A stretch of DNA of 64,000 nt from CBDCUW01 sp965222745 (GTDB lineage: Bacteria > Planctomycetota > Planctomycetia > Pirellulales > Pirellulaceae): contig CBDCUW010000005.1 of NCBI GenBank assembly GCA_965222745.1, positions 992,001-1,056,000 of the forward strand, read 5' to 3'. The notes under the pieces are model-generated. The model made no database searches and was not told the DNA's origin. It worked only from the letters and a program-made list of their open reading frames with translations. Shown here piece by piece: positions 45,896-53,018 of this stretch. The position numbers were made by a program, and so were the translations under genes. The stretch's first letter is position 1. Each line of letters starts with the position of its first letter.

Positions 45896-45936
45896 CCCCC
45901 GGCAAGGCTTGCGTCAGCCCTTCGGGCTTTTCTTCC

Positions 45937-46050
45937 GCACCGAAGGTGCAGTCGTTTTCTTAGCCCAGGGCGAGGTTTTGCGAGTCTTGCGAGCGATACC
46001 GCTGCCCTGGGACCACCTGCGCGGAGCAACTCGGTCCTCGCTGCCTGCAC
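45937..46050. repeat. Half copy of the 247-bp palindrome
   Basis: GCACCGAAGGTGCAGTCGTT, TAGCCCAGGGCGAGGTTTTG and CGAGTCTTGCGAGCGATACC run in the same order as 31148-31250, ending in CTCGCTGCCTGC. The second half of the palindrome is missing, so this copy is truncated at its centre. Confidence 0.8.
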
Positions 46051-46157
46051 CCGATTCTGCGATTCTGCCGCTTTCGCGCAGATGGGGTTGCGGTGATCGG
46101 GGCGCTTTTGCTACCCGCGAGATTCCGTTATCTCTCTACCGCTGCCGGTTTGCAAAC

Positions 46158-46565
46158 ATGAAGCCGCTCGTTCACCTGCTGATAATCGTCACCGTTGCCT
46201 GCGTGCTCGTTTTTGCCGGATGCAAGGCGACACGAAAAGACACCGCTGAGATGGATACGCTACTACAAACAGTTTCGTACGATACCACCGTTCCCGCGAC
46301 CCCAACTTCCGCACCTGCACCCGCCCTACCGCAAAGCACCTCTGCCAGTTCTGGGGCCAGTCTTACCGAAAAGGCAGGAGCGTTTCGACAGTCCATTGGT
46401 GATGGGCTGCGGACTGCGGCGGGATTTCTATTGCTTGGGGTCTTCAAGGTCTTTGAATCTGCACTCGGTTTGGACGACGATGACGACTCAACTCCCCGAG
46501 GCAGGGCCGACCGCAACTTCAATCAGTGGCTGGATGATCGAGCTCAGTGGCGACGTGATGGCTAG
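46158..46565 (+). CDS. Small lipoprotein
   Basis: 135 residues from the ATG at 46158. The signal LLIIVTVACVLVFAGC has a lipobox with acceptor Cys22. A Thr/Ala/Pro/Ser-rich linker, one amphipathic or membrane-touching segment (TAAGFLLLGVFKVFESALGL) and an acidic stretch follow. No family recognised. The stop TAG at 46563-46565 directly abuts the stop of the convergent thioredoxin-like gene. Confidence 0.6.
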   Translation: MKPLVHLLIIVTVACVLVFAGCKATRKDTAEMDTLLQTVSYDTTVPATPTSAPAPALPQSTSASSGASLTEKAGAFRQSIGDGLRTAAGFLLLGVFKVFESALGLDDDDDSTPRGRADRNFNQWLDDRAQWRRDG

Positions 46566-49490
46566 CTACGAACCGGAATCGGTTTCCAGCAACTGGGTGA
46601 TCGCGGCTTTCATTTCTTGGACCGTTTTGGAGCCTCCGCCGACGTACAGCCGAGCGATCTTGCCGTCTTTGCCGACGATCACCATCTGCGGAATCGCCCG
46701 TGCTTCGTAGCGATGGGCGGCGACTCCGTCGATGTCGAGTGCAACGGGGACACTGAGTTTGTGTCTTTCCAGGACGGATTGGACATGATCGGCCGGTTCT
46801 TCCAGGTTGATTGAAACGAGCCGAACCTGCTCCGGATCGAAATCGGCCATCGCCTCTTCGACCAGCGGCATGGTCTGCATGCAGGGTGCGCACCAGGTTG
46901 CCCAGAAATCGAGGACAACGATTTTCCCTTTTTGTTCGGAAAGCACAAAACGTTCACCGTCGAGCATGTCGAGCCGGATTTCGGGGGCCTGCTGCCCGAT
47001 CAATGCCGATTCGATACCCACTTCACCGCCCCCGCCGGGAAGGTCTTGAGCCATCAGCGGTTCGACCGCTGCGCGCAGCGTCCAGCGGTTGTAAGGCAGC
47101 ACGGATACTGCGTCACGGATCCCGTCGCCAAACAGGATTTGATCGACGTCGCCAATTTCAAAGCGGCATGTCCCCAGGACATCGCTGGTTCCGGCAATCG
47201 ATTTCTCGTCCACCTGTTGCGGATCGAATGTCACGCGTTTGCCGTCCCGCTTGAGCACTTGCGCGAGCTGCAGAAATGGCGAAACGATTTCGGCCGGTTG
47301 ATTCTCATCTTCCGCTTTCTGCTTGGCGAGCAACTCTTCGGGATGAAACCAGATGATTTGTCCCACCCGGTCACGCGGGATCTCGAATTCTTCTAACTGC
47401 AGTTCGACACGGATCATGTCGTCACGAAATTCCAGCAGCCGACAACGCAGGAAATCGCCGTTGCGCGAGCAGAGCAAATGAGTGGGGGGCGAAGATTTTT
47501 GCAACCGGGGCAGCGTGAGCAAACGCTTTCGCTTGGCATCTTGCAAATTGGGCGGTGATAGGTTGGGCACCAGCTCCAACGCCTTGACTTTGTTGTGTGG
47601 CACCAACGTATCGTCGGCAACCGCGGTGGTGATGCTGACTCCCTGTTCATTGATGGAGCTGACCAGACAGGGAATCACGTCGCCGGAGCGAACATGCAAC
47701 TTGTGCGCGTCGGGTCCAACCGGTTTGGCAGGTTTGCTGTCGACTTTTTGCAGAAAGAGTTGCCCGAAATTCAGGCCGCGTTTCTGCTGCTGCAAACGAA
47801 GGCGTTGCATTTGCAGAGCCCTTTCGGCGGTCCGTTGTTGCTGCGGATTGACCGGCGGCGGAGGTTCGCGGTAAATGATCTTGCCGCTGGTGCCGATCCG
47901 CAGAGAGCTGGCGCTAAGACAACCGAATGGAAGCCAGCGCAACGCGGAGACGCCATCGGCTTCCTGTTCGGTTGCCGGAACTAAGTGGCCGGTCAATTTG
48001 TGCGGTCCCAGCTCCAACCGGCCGCTGCGGCCCGCCGTTTCCGGTTGATCGGGAATCGGGTCGCGTTTCATCACGATCAGCGTGCGGGCCATTTCGTGTG
48101 GAACGCGGACCGGCGTTTTGAATTCTTCACTCTCGATCACCCAGTGTTTGGCGGTGATCGACTGGATGGCTCCGGAGATGCGGGTGCCGTCATGCAAAAA
48201 CATGCTGGACTTCGCTTCATGCGCACCAGCAGTCGCTGACGCTATTTTCACGGAGACGACATCTTGGACCGGTACCAATATTTCGTCACCGTCGGTACCG
48301 GCCAGAACGAACTCGTTCTTTTCGGCGTCCAGTTGAACGGCGTCGCCGGAAGTGACCGTCCCATCGACACGGGTCATCACGATGTCGCCGCCGATTGACG
48401 ACTTGGGGATTTTGCCGGACCAGCGCGAAATACGAAGCCGTTCCAGCCGCAAGGTTCCACTGCGGTTGATCAATCGGACGCCGCGGCCCACCTTGATCGC
48501 GTCGGCCAGATCGGGTGGCGTTCCCAGTTCGGCAAGTTTGGTGCCATCGGAACGAAACACCTGCAAATGCCCCGTCCGTTGATTCAAGTAGACCATCAAC
48601 CGGATACTTTTCTTGTCGGCAAGCGAATCGACTTTTTCGACATCGGCAGCCGAGTCGTATTCCCGCATCACCGCCAAAGTGTTGCCGAAAGTTTCGAATC
48701 TCCAGCCGTCCGTGCGAGCGTCTTTGCTGCTGGTGTGATCGGCGGCGATGGCGACCACAAAGTTCGGCTTGTCGGCCCAGGAGACCTCAAATTCGACCAT
48801 TGCCAGATCCGGAACATTCAAATTGCCGTTGATCGAGGCGTCGTTCTGATCGGTCCACAACTGGGCGCCATCTTCCATCCAGTCCTTGGGCTGCCAATCG
48901 GTCGTGGACCAATCTTGAATCCCCGCCAGGCTGGCAAAAACCAGCGTTGGGTTTTCTTCGATTCGATACATTCGGCGAATCGCATCCGAACGGACTGCGA
49001 TGCTTCCGAACAATGTGGAATCGATGCCCACTTCGGCGTCGGTCCATCCAACGAGCCTGCCCGAAAGAAGATCGCCGCTGATCAGTTCAAAAGCAAACTG
49101 GCCGGATTGGACCATCTTCTCGCGAGCGGCCGGAAACTTGATCGACTTGACGGCGTCGGACCGAATCTGAAACGGTTCTACGAATTCGCTGCCGTGCCAA
49201 CGAATCACATCGGGCGAGTCGGAGGGAACGATTTGTCCGGCGATCGTGTTTCCGTTGATCAGCGAAACCACGCCCTCGACTTTTTGCTCCGCCGGTTTCG
49301 CGGCGGCATCGGAAGTTTCGTCCTGCGACTTGTTTTCGGTGGTGGTTCCGAAGTCGGGACCGATTCGCACGGCGCGAATTTGTTTGGGCGGCTGGGCCGG
49401 TTTTGCCGGCGCGGGTTGATCTTGGGCGGGCAACGGCTGGGGCGCGATCAGCAGCGCGATCACAGGCAGGGTGCGCAGGGCGGACGTCAT
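46566..49490 (-). CDS. Large secreted protein with C-terminal TlpA-type thioredoxin domain
   Basis: 974 residues from the ATG at 49488-49490. A signal peptide (LPVIALLIAPQPLPAQ) is followed by about 800 residues of repeated beta elements (VEGVVSLINGNTIAGQIVPS, DLLSGRLVGWTDAEVGIDS, MTRVDGTVTSGDAVQL, RNGDFLRCRLLEFRDDMIRV), each like a small SH3-type barrel that recurs at least five times. From about 830 a TlpA/ResA thioredoxin fold begins, with the active site WCAPC near 870 and the cis-Pro region AIPQMVIVG. It may reduce periplasmic disulfides or cytochrome apoproteins. It is the last gene of the MoxR cluster, six bases after the toroid gene. Confidence 0.85.
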   Translation of the reverse strand: MTSALRTLPVIALLIAPQPLPAQDQPAPAKPAQPPKQIRAVRIGPDFGTTTENKSQDETSDAAAKPAEQKVEGVVSLINGNTIAGQIVPSDSPDVIRWHGSEFVEPFQIRSDAVKSIKFPAAREKMVQSGQFAFELISGDLLSGRLVGWTDAEVGIDSTLFGSIAVRSDAIRRMYRIEENPTLVFASLAGIQDWSTTDWQPKDWMEDGAQLWTDQNDASINGNLNVPDLAMVEFEVSWADKPNFVVAIAADHTSSKDARTDGWRFETFGNTLAVMREYDSAADVEKVDSLADKKSIRLMVYLNQRTGHLQVFRSDGTKLAELGTPPDLADAIKVGRGVRLINRSGTLRLERLRISRWSGKIPKSSIGGDIVMTRVDGTVTSGDAVQLDAEKNEFVLAGTDGDEILVPVQDVVSVKIASATAGAHEAKSSMFLHDGTRISGAIQSITAKHWVIESEEFKTPVRVPHEMARTLIVMKRDPIPDQPETAGRSGRLELGPHKLTGHLVPATEQEADGVSALRWLPFGCLSASSLRIGTSGKIIYREPPPPVNPQQQRTAERALQMQRLRLQQQKRGLNFGQLFLQKVDSKPAKPVGPDAHKLHVRSGDVIPCLVSSINEQGVSITTAVADDTLVPHNKVKALELVPNLSPPNLQDAKRKRLLTLPRLQKSSPPTHLLCSRNGDFLRCRLLEFRDDMIRVELQLEEFEIPRDRVGQIIWFHPEELLAKQKAEDENQPAEIVSPFLQLAQVLKRDGKRVTFDPQQVDEKSIAGTSDVLGTCRFEIGDVDQILFGDGIRDAVSVLPYNRWTLRAAVEPLMAQDLPGGGGEVGIESALIGQQAPEIRLDMLDGERFVLSEQKGKIVVLDFWATWCAPCMQTMPLVEEAMADFDPEQVRLVSINLEEPADHVQSVLERHKLSVPVALDIDGVAAHRYEARAIPQMVIVGKDGKIARLYVGGGSKTVQEMKAAITQLLETDSGS

Positions 49491-49496
49491 GGATTC

Positions 49497-50546
49497 TCAC
49501 CGCTCGTAAATCGGAAGGAAGCGATAATTGACCGCCAGCGCCAACAGCGAAAGGGTGGTCGAGACGTAAGTGCCCTGCGAGCCGCGGAAACTTCCATCGT
49601 CGCCTTGCACCGTTTTTAGCCGCCGCACGAGGTTCTTGTTCCATTTCTTCCAGGCATCGATATCGCCCTGAAAAAGTGCTTGGGCCTGGTAGTAGCTCTG
49701 GTACTCGATTCCTCCGTGGCCGGCGCTGCCGCCTTGAATTTTGTTTTTCAGGTAGTTCAACGTGGCGTTGTATTGTTTCAAGTCCTTGCGTCTGGCGATC
49801 GCAAAGACGAGTGTTCCGATAGAGATGCGGGCCAACGATTCATCGAACCCACCGAGACCGCCGGAATAGGCAACCTGTCCGGAAGGAGCGGTCATCTTGA
49901 CGAAATAAGAAATCGCCTTGTCGATCGATTCATCGGGAACCTCGATGCCGGCATTTCGGGCCGCCAGCAGACCCATCAACACGGCACCGGCGACGGAGGT
50001 GTCCGCGTCGGTGCCGCTGGGGCTGTATCGCCAAGCGCCCATCGAGTTGGATTTCTGGCTGGTCACCGCGCCGCGAACCGACAACTCTAGCGCTTGTCCG
50101 ATCGACAATTGTTCGTCGCTGTTTCCGCCCGGCCACAAATTTCGGTCGTCGACGGCCCCGTACGCTTCGGCCAAACCGAGCATCGCGAAACCGTGATGGT
50201 ACATGCTGTTGCCGAAAAAACCGGTATTCTTGTCCATCGATCGAATCATGTGCCGCAGGCAGCGACGGATATTGCTGGCGTACATGCCGAAATTCGGGTC
50301 CTCGCCCGACGCCAGAAAACACATCAGGGCCATCCCGCCGACGCCGGGACCCTGGTGATTGGAGGGCCAGTTGCCCTGTTCGTCTTGTGTTCGCGCCAAG
50401 AACTGCAAACCGCGGTCGTACATCTCGCGCACGTCGCGCGGGACGACGTCGCCGGTGCGAATTTCCAGCGATTGTGCGGCCAACTCTTTTTCGCTCACCA
50501 GGCAAGCGGCGGCCAACAACATCAGGGCCAAAGGATAACGCGTCAT
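49497..50546 (-). CDS. Secreted alpha/alpha-toroid (squalene-cyclase-like) protein
   Basis: 349 residues from the ATG at 50544-50546, overlapping the upstream stop (ATGA). After the signal (YPLALMLLAAACLVSEKELA), repeats with the pattern GLQFLARTQDEQGNWPS, GVGGMALMCFLASGEDP, HGFAMLGLAEAYGAVDD, GAWRYSPSGTDADTSVAGAV and DDGSFRGSQG are prenyltransferase/terpenoid-cyclase-type helix pairs. The DCTAE or DxDD catalytic motifs of real cyclases are not seen (DTSVA is nearest), so a binding or structural role is likelier than cyclisation. Toroid proteins of this kind are regular partners of planctomycete MoxR/VWA clusters. Confidence 0.85.
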   Translation of the reverse strand: MTRYPLALMLLAAACLVSEKELAAQSLEIRTGDVVPRDVREMYDRGLQFLARTQDEQGNWPSNHQGPGVGGMALMCFLASGEDPNFGMYASNIRRCLRHMIRSMDKNTGFFGNSMYHHGFAMLGLAEAYGAVDDRNLWPGGNSDEQLSIGQALELSVRGAVTSQKSNSMGAWRYSPSGTDADTSVAGAVLMGLLAARNAGIEVPDESIDKAISYFVKMTAPSGQVAYSGGLGGFDESLARISIGTLVFAIARRKDLKQYNATLNYLKNKIQGGSAGHGGIEYQSYYQAQALFQGDIDAWKKWNKNLVRRLKTVQGDDGSFRGSQGTYVSTTLSLLALAVNYRFLPIYER

Positions 50547-51367
50547 TGTCCAAGGGCCTCGCGCTGCATTTTCAATGTTTGTTCCATCGCTTTGGCCTGA
50601 CGCAACATCCCGTCGATCACTTGCCATTCATCGTTGCTGAAGACAGGTTTGAGTTTTTCTTGAGGCATCTTTGCCATTTGTACCAACACAACATAAAAAT
50701 GCATGCTGGCCTGGCCGTAGTAGTCGGGCGGTTCGGTTTCGTCGACAAGCAGTTCGATGATGGTATCGCGTTGTTTGCGAGTCAAAGGAACTTTGCGTTC
50801 GAGCATCGACAACGTCATGCGAATGTTGTCGACGTAAATGGCGATATCACGAGTTTCTTTCATCTCGTCAAACTCGGCCCGCTGATGATCGTCCAGGGCG
50901 GAACTGACCGTTTTGGCGAACAACGATTTGGGGCCGTGCAGCCCGGCGGCAAACTTGGTGGACAGCGGCTGAGTTTTTCGCCAAACCGCCTGCCACTCGT
51001 CACGGGGAATGCCACCGAACGTCATCCCCCGCTTGACTCGTTCGTACTCGTTGAAGAAACGATGGATGTCACCCTGGCCGGCAAGTTCCAGTTTTTCTCG
51101 TTGTTGATCGGACAGCTGAACGGCACTGGCGACAAAGTCGATCTGTATTTGCAACGCTTCGTCGGTGTACTTACGGGCCGCGGCATACGATCGCTGGTTA
51201 CCGAACACGTTTTGGATAAACGATTGCTCGGTGAATTGGATCAAATCGTTCGCAAAGGCAACCTGCGCCTCCGCCTGTGCCGGCACGCAGCAGAGGGCGA
51301 ACATGACCAGAGCTGGGAGCGTTTGGCGGATCGGGCTGCGATTTCGTATGGAGCCTCGACAGGTCAT
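50543..51367 (-). CDS. Secreted helical hypothetical protein
   Basis: 274 residues from the ATG at 51365-51367, which overlaps the previous stop (TGATG); a GTG at 51370 is also possible. The signal peptide (LPALVMFALCCVPAQAEAQ) precedes helices with recurring LSDQQREKLELAG and LTRKQRDTIIELL segments, the LTxxQxxxL pattern of Spy/CpxP-like or planctomycete helical sensor proteins. It shares that layout with the next upstream protein. Function unknown; its place in a tightly packed operon says it works with the VWA proteins. Confidence 0.78.
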   Translation of the reverse strand: MTCRGSIRNRSPIRQTLPALVMFALCCVPAQAEAQVAFANDLIQFTEQSFIQNVFGNQRSYAAARKYTDEALQIQIDFVASAVQLSDQQREKLELAGQGDIHRFFNEYERVKRGMTFGGIPRDEWQAVWRKTQPLSTKFAAGLHGPKSLFAKTVSSALDDHQRAEFDEMKETRDIAIYVDNIRMTLSMLERKVPLTRKQRDTIIELLVDETEPPDYYGQASMHFYVVLVQMAKMPQEKLKPVFSNDEWQVIDGMLRQAKAMEQTLKMQREALGQ

Positions 51368-52407
51368 CACGCCTCCACCTTCTTCTGAGAATCTTCTTCA
51401 CCAGCCTGCTTGCCGCCGCTGCCGTCGGCTGGGCCGGGTTTATCGAAGGCTTTCAGTTCGACGCCGCCTCCGAACCAGTCCTGCAACCCCAGTTCCATCT
51501 GCCACCCAAAGTTGACACTGGTGTTGCTATTGCGCTGCGACCAAAGCGACCGTTGACGTTCGCTGAGGTGGGGCCGCAGCACATGCGATTCGGGCATGCG
51601 GGCGTATTGCGGGTACATGAACAGCCGCGGTCCGCTGGACCAGGCGTTGTTCCACTTGCCTTGGAGCGTTTCGGAGAGTTCGTCGTGTTGGTCGGGAGTC
51701 AATAGTACCGCCGCATCGATGTGAATCAGCATCGTCCCCGCAGCAGCCTCCCTTTCGGCTGCCAGCCGTGCGGCGAGTTCCTGGCGGTATTGTTCGGCCA
51801 CGTCGGCAGGCATCATCTTGTCGACCTGCTCCTGCAATGCCGCAGTGATTTGACGACGCGGCTTGGGCCATTGGTTGGCTGTTTGCCTGATTCTTTGCAG
51901 ATCTTCGTAGTGCTTGGAGAGCCTGGCGGTTGCCAACAGTCCGCTGCGATGGATTTCGTCAAATTGCTTTTCCGTCGGGCGGCAAACTTTTTTGACGAAA
52001 TGCAGCTCCGCCGTCAGCACCTTGGCAATGAACGGCGTGTACATGTTGGCAAAGTCGGCACCGACGTTGTTTTTGATCACCGCAATCGGCTTGGCGGCCA
52101 CGGCCGCTGGCACCACGACCTCATCGGCAACATCTCGGTTGTTGCCACCAAACAAGCCGCCGATCACCTTCAACACGCCTCCCTCCTCCTGGGCCGCGGC
52201 ATTGGCGGTTGGCAGAAGGAGGAAGACCAGCAGGGTTGGCAAGGCGATGACGGATCGGCGGAAGCGGAGAAGGGAAAACGGTGACACAACGGTGGCGGGT
52301 GCCGGCTTGGGGTGAGTCGGCGTGAGGGAGAAGGTTGGGGAGGCAAGAGAGGAGGTAGTGCGCGCCGACTTGGGACAAGTCGGCCTACGGGGGGGCCGCT
52401 TGTTCAT
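51367..52407 (-). CDS. Secreted helical hypothetical protein with repeat-derived N-terminus
   Basis: 346 residues from the ATG at 52405-52407, which overlaps the previous stop by one base (TGATG). Residues about 7-16 (RRPTCPKSAR) are encoded by the GCCGAC/GTCGGC palindrome at 52364-52384. The hydrophobic signal comes late (VIALPTLLVFLLLPTANAAA, about 53-72); a GTG at MSPFSLLRF would give an ordinary signal peptide. The mature part is helical, with LTPDQHDELSETLQGKWNNA like the LSDQQR segment of the next protein. Function unknown. Confidence 0.75.
   Translation of the reverse strand: MNKRPPRRPTCPKSARTTSSLASPTFSLTPTHPKPAPATVVSPFSLLRFRRSVIALPTLLVFLLLPTANAAAQEEGGVLKVIGGLFGGNNRDVADEVVVPAAVAAKPIAVIKNNVGADFANMYTPFIAKVLTAELHFVKKVCRPTEKQFDEIHRSGLLATARLSKHYEDLQRIRQTANQWPKPRRQITAALQEQVDKMMPADVAEQYRQELAARLAAEREAAAGTMLIHIDAAVLLTPDQHDELSETLQGKWNNAWSSGPRLFMYPQYARMPESHVLRPHLSERQRSLWSQRNSNTSVNFGWQMELGLQDWFGGGVELKAFDKPGPADGSGGKQAGEEDSQKKVEA
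52364..52384. repeat. GCCGAC/GTCGGC palindrome inside a coding frame
   Basis: GCCGACTTG and CAAGTCGGC around a 3-base centre, followed by CTACGG as in the copy at 9194. It lies about 8 codons after the ATG at 52407 and is read in frame. Confidence 0.8.
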
Positions 52408-52994
52408 CAGTTGTTTTGCCAGCCTTCCAACTGGTTGAAGTACTTGTCCAATCCGCTGCGGAATTCTTCCGGGTAGCCTGGACCGGTTTTCCCAGTCGAC
52501 TGCGCGGCACTCAAATCCTCGCGCACTTCCTTTTCGTTGACGCCGCTGCCGACCAACGCAAGGGCCGGTGTTTCGGTGTCACCACCGCCACCGCCGCCAG
52601 GGCTGGAACCGCCACCGCCGCCACCGTTGGGATTGAACCGTTTGGACTGCAACAACAGTTCAATGATCTCCGTTTCGGCGGCGATCGCCGGAGGGCCGGT
52701 TTCAGGTTGCCGGAGGATGTCGACGGTTTCGACCATCACTTCGGAGACCTTCGTCAGCAGGGCGATCTCTTTGGCAAAATTGGCCTGCGCGTCGGGCAGC
52801 TCCTTGATCCGGTCGACGACCTTGTCCATCCGTTCTCGGAATTCGTCTTGGGTGCGTGAGAGTTCTTCACCGGCCTGCGCGTGCTCGGTATCGGTCACGG
52901 CAGGACGAGCCTGTTCGGCAACGCGAGTTTGTTCTCGCAATTTCACTTCGCCTTCCAGGAGTTGCAAAACTTCCAAAATGATCGATGGCGGCAA
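52407..52994 (-). CDS. Probable C-terminal part of the DUF4175-like protein, after an in-frame TGA
   Basis: 195 codons if begun at the TTG at 52994; there is no ATG or GTG in frame upstream and no good ribosome site. The frame is the same as that of the 53019-55673 gene, being open from the codon after its TGA (PGCKSAGS, then LPPSIILEVLQLLEGEVKLR). From memory of the family, homologues run straight through this point into SLPPSIxLEV, so this is likely the C-terminal part of one longer protein. It contains coiled-coil helices (REQTRVAEQARPA, RERMDKVVDRIKELPDA), the segment AAETEIIELLLQSKRFNPN and two glycine runs. It may be a pseudogene fragment, a readthrough product or a separate small gene. 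Confidence 0.65.
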   Translation of the reverse strand: MPPSIILEVLQLLEGEVKLREQTRVAEQARPAVTDTEHAQAGEELSRTQDEFRERMDKVVDRIKELPDAQANFAKEIALLTKVSEVMVETVDILRQPETGPPAIAAETEIIELLLQSKRFNPNGGGGGGSSPGGGGGGDTETPALALVGSGVNEKEVREDLSAAQSTGKTGPGYPEEFRSGLDKYFNQLEGWQNN

Positions 52995-53018
52995 ACTGCC
53001 GGCCGATTTGCAGCCCGG

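Noticed and set aside
49497..50546. Active squalene or terpenoid cyclase
   Set aside because: Only the alpha/alpha-toroid repeats are seen; the aspartate-rich catalytic motif of cyclases is missing and the protein is about half the usual length.
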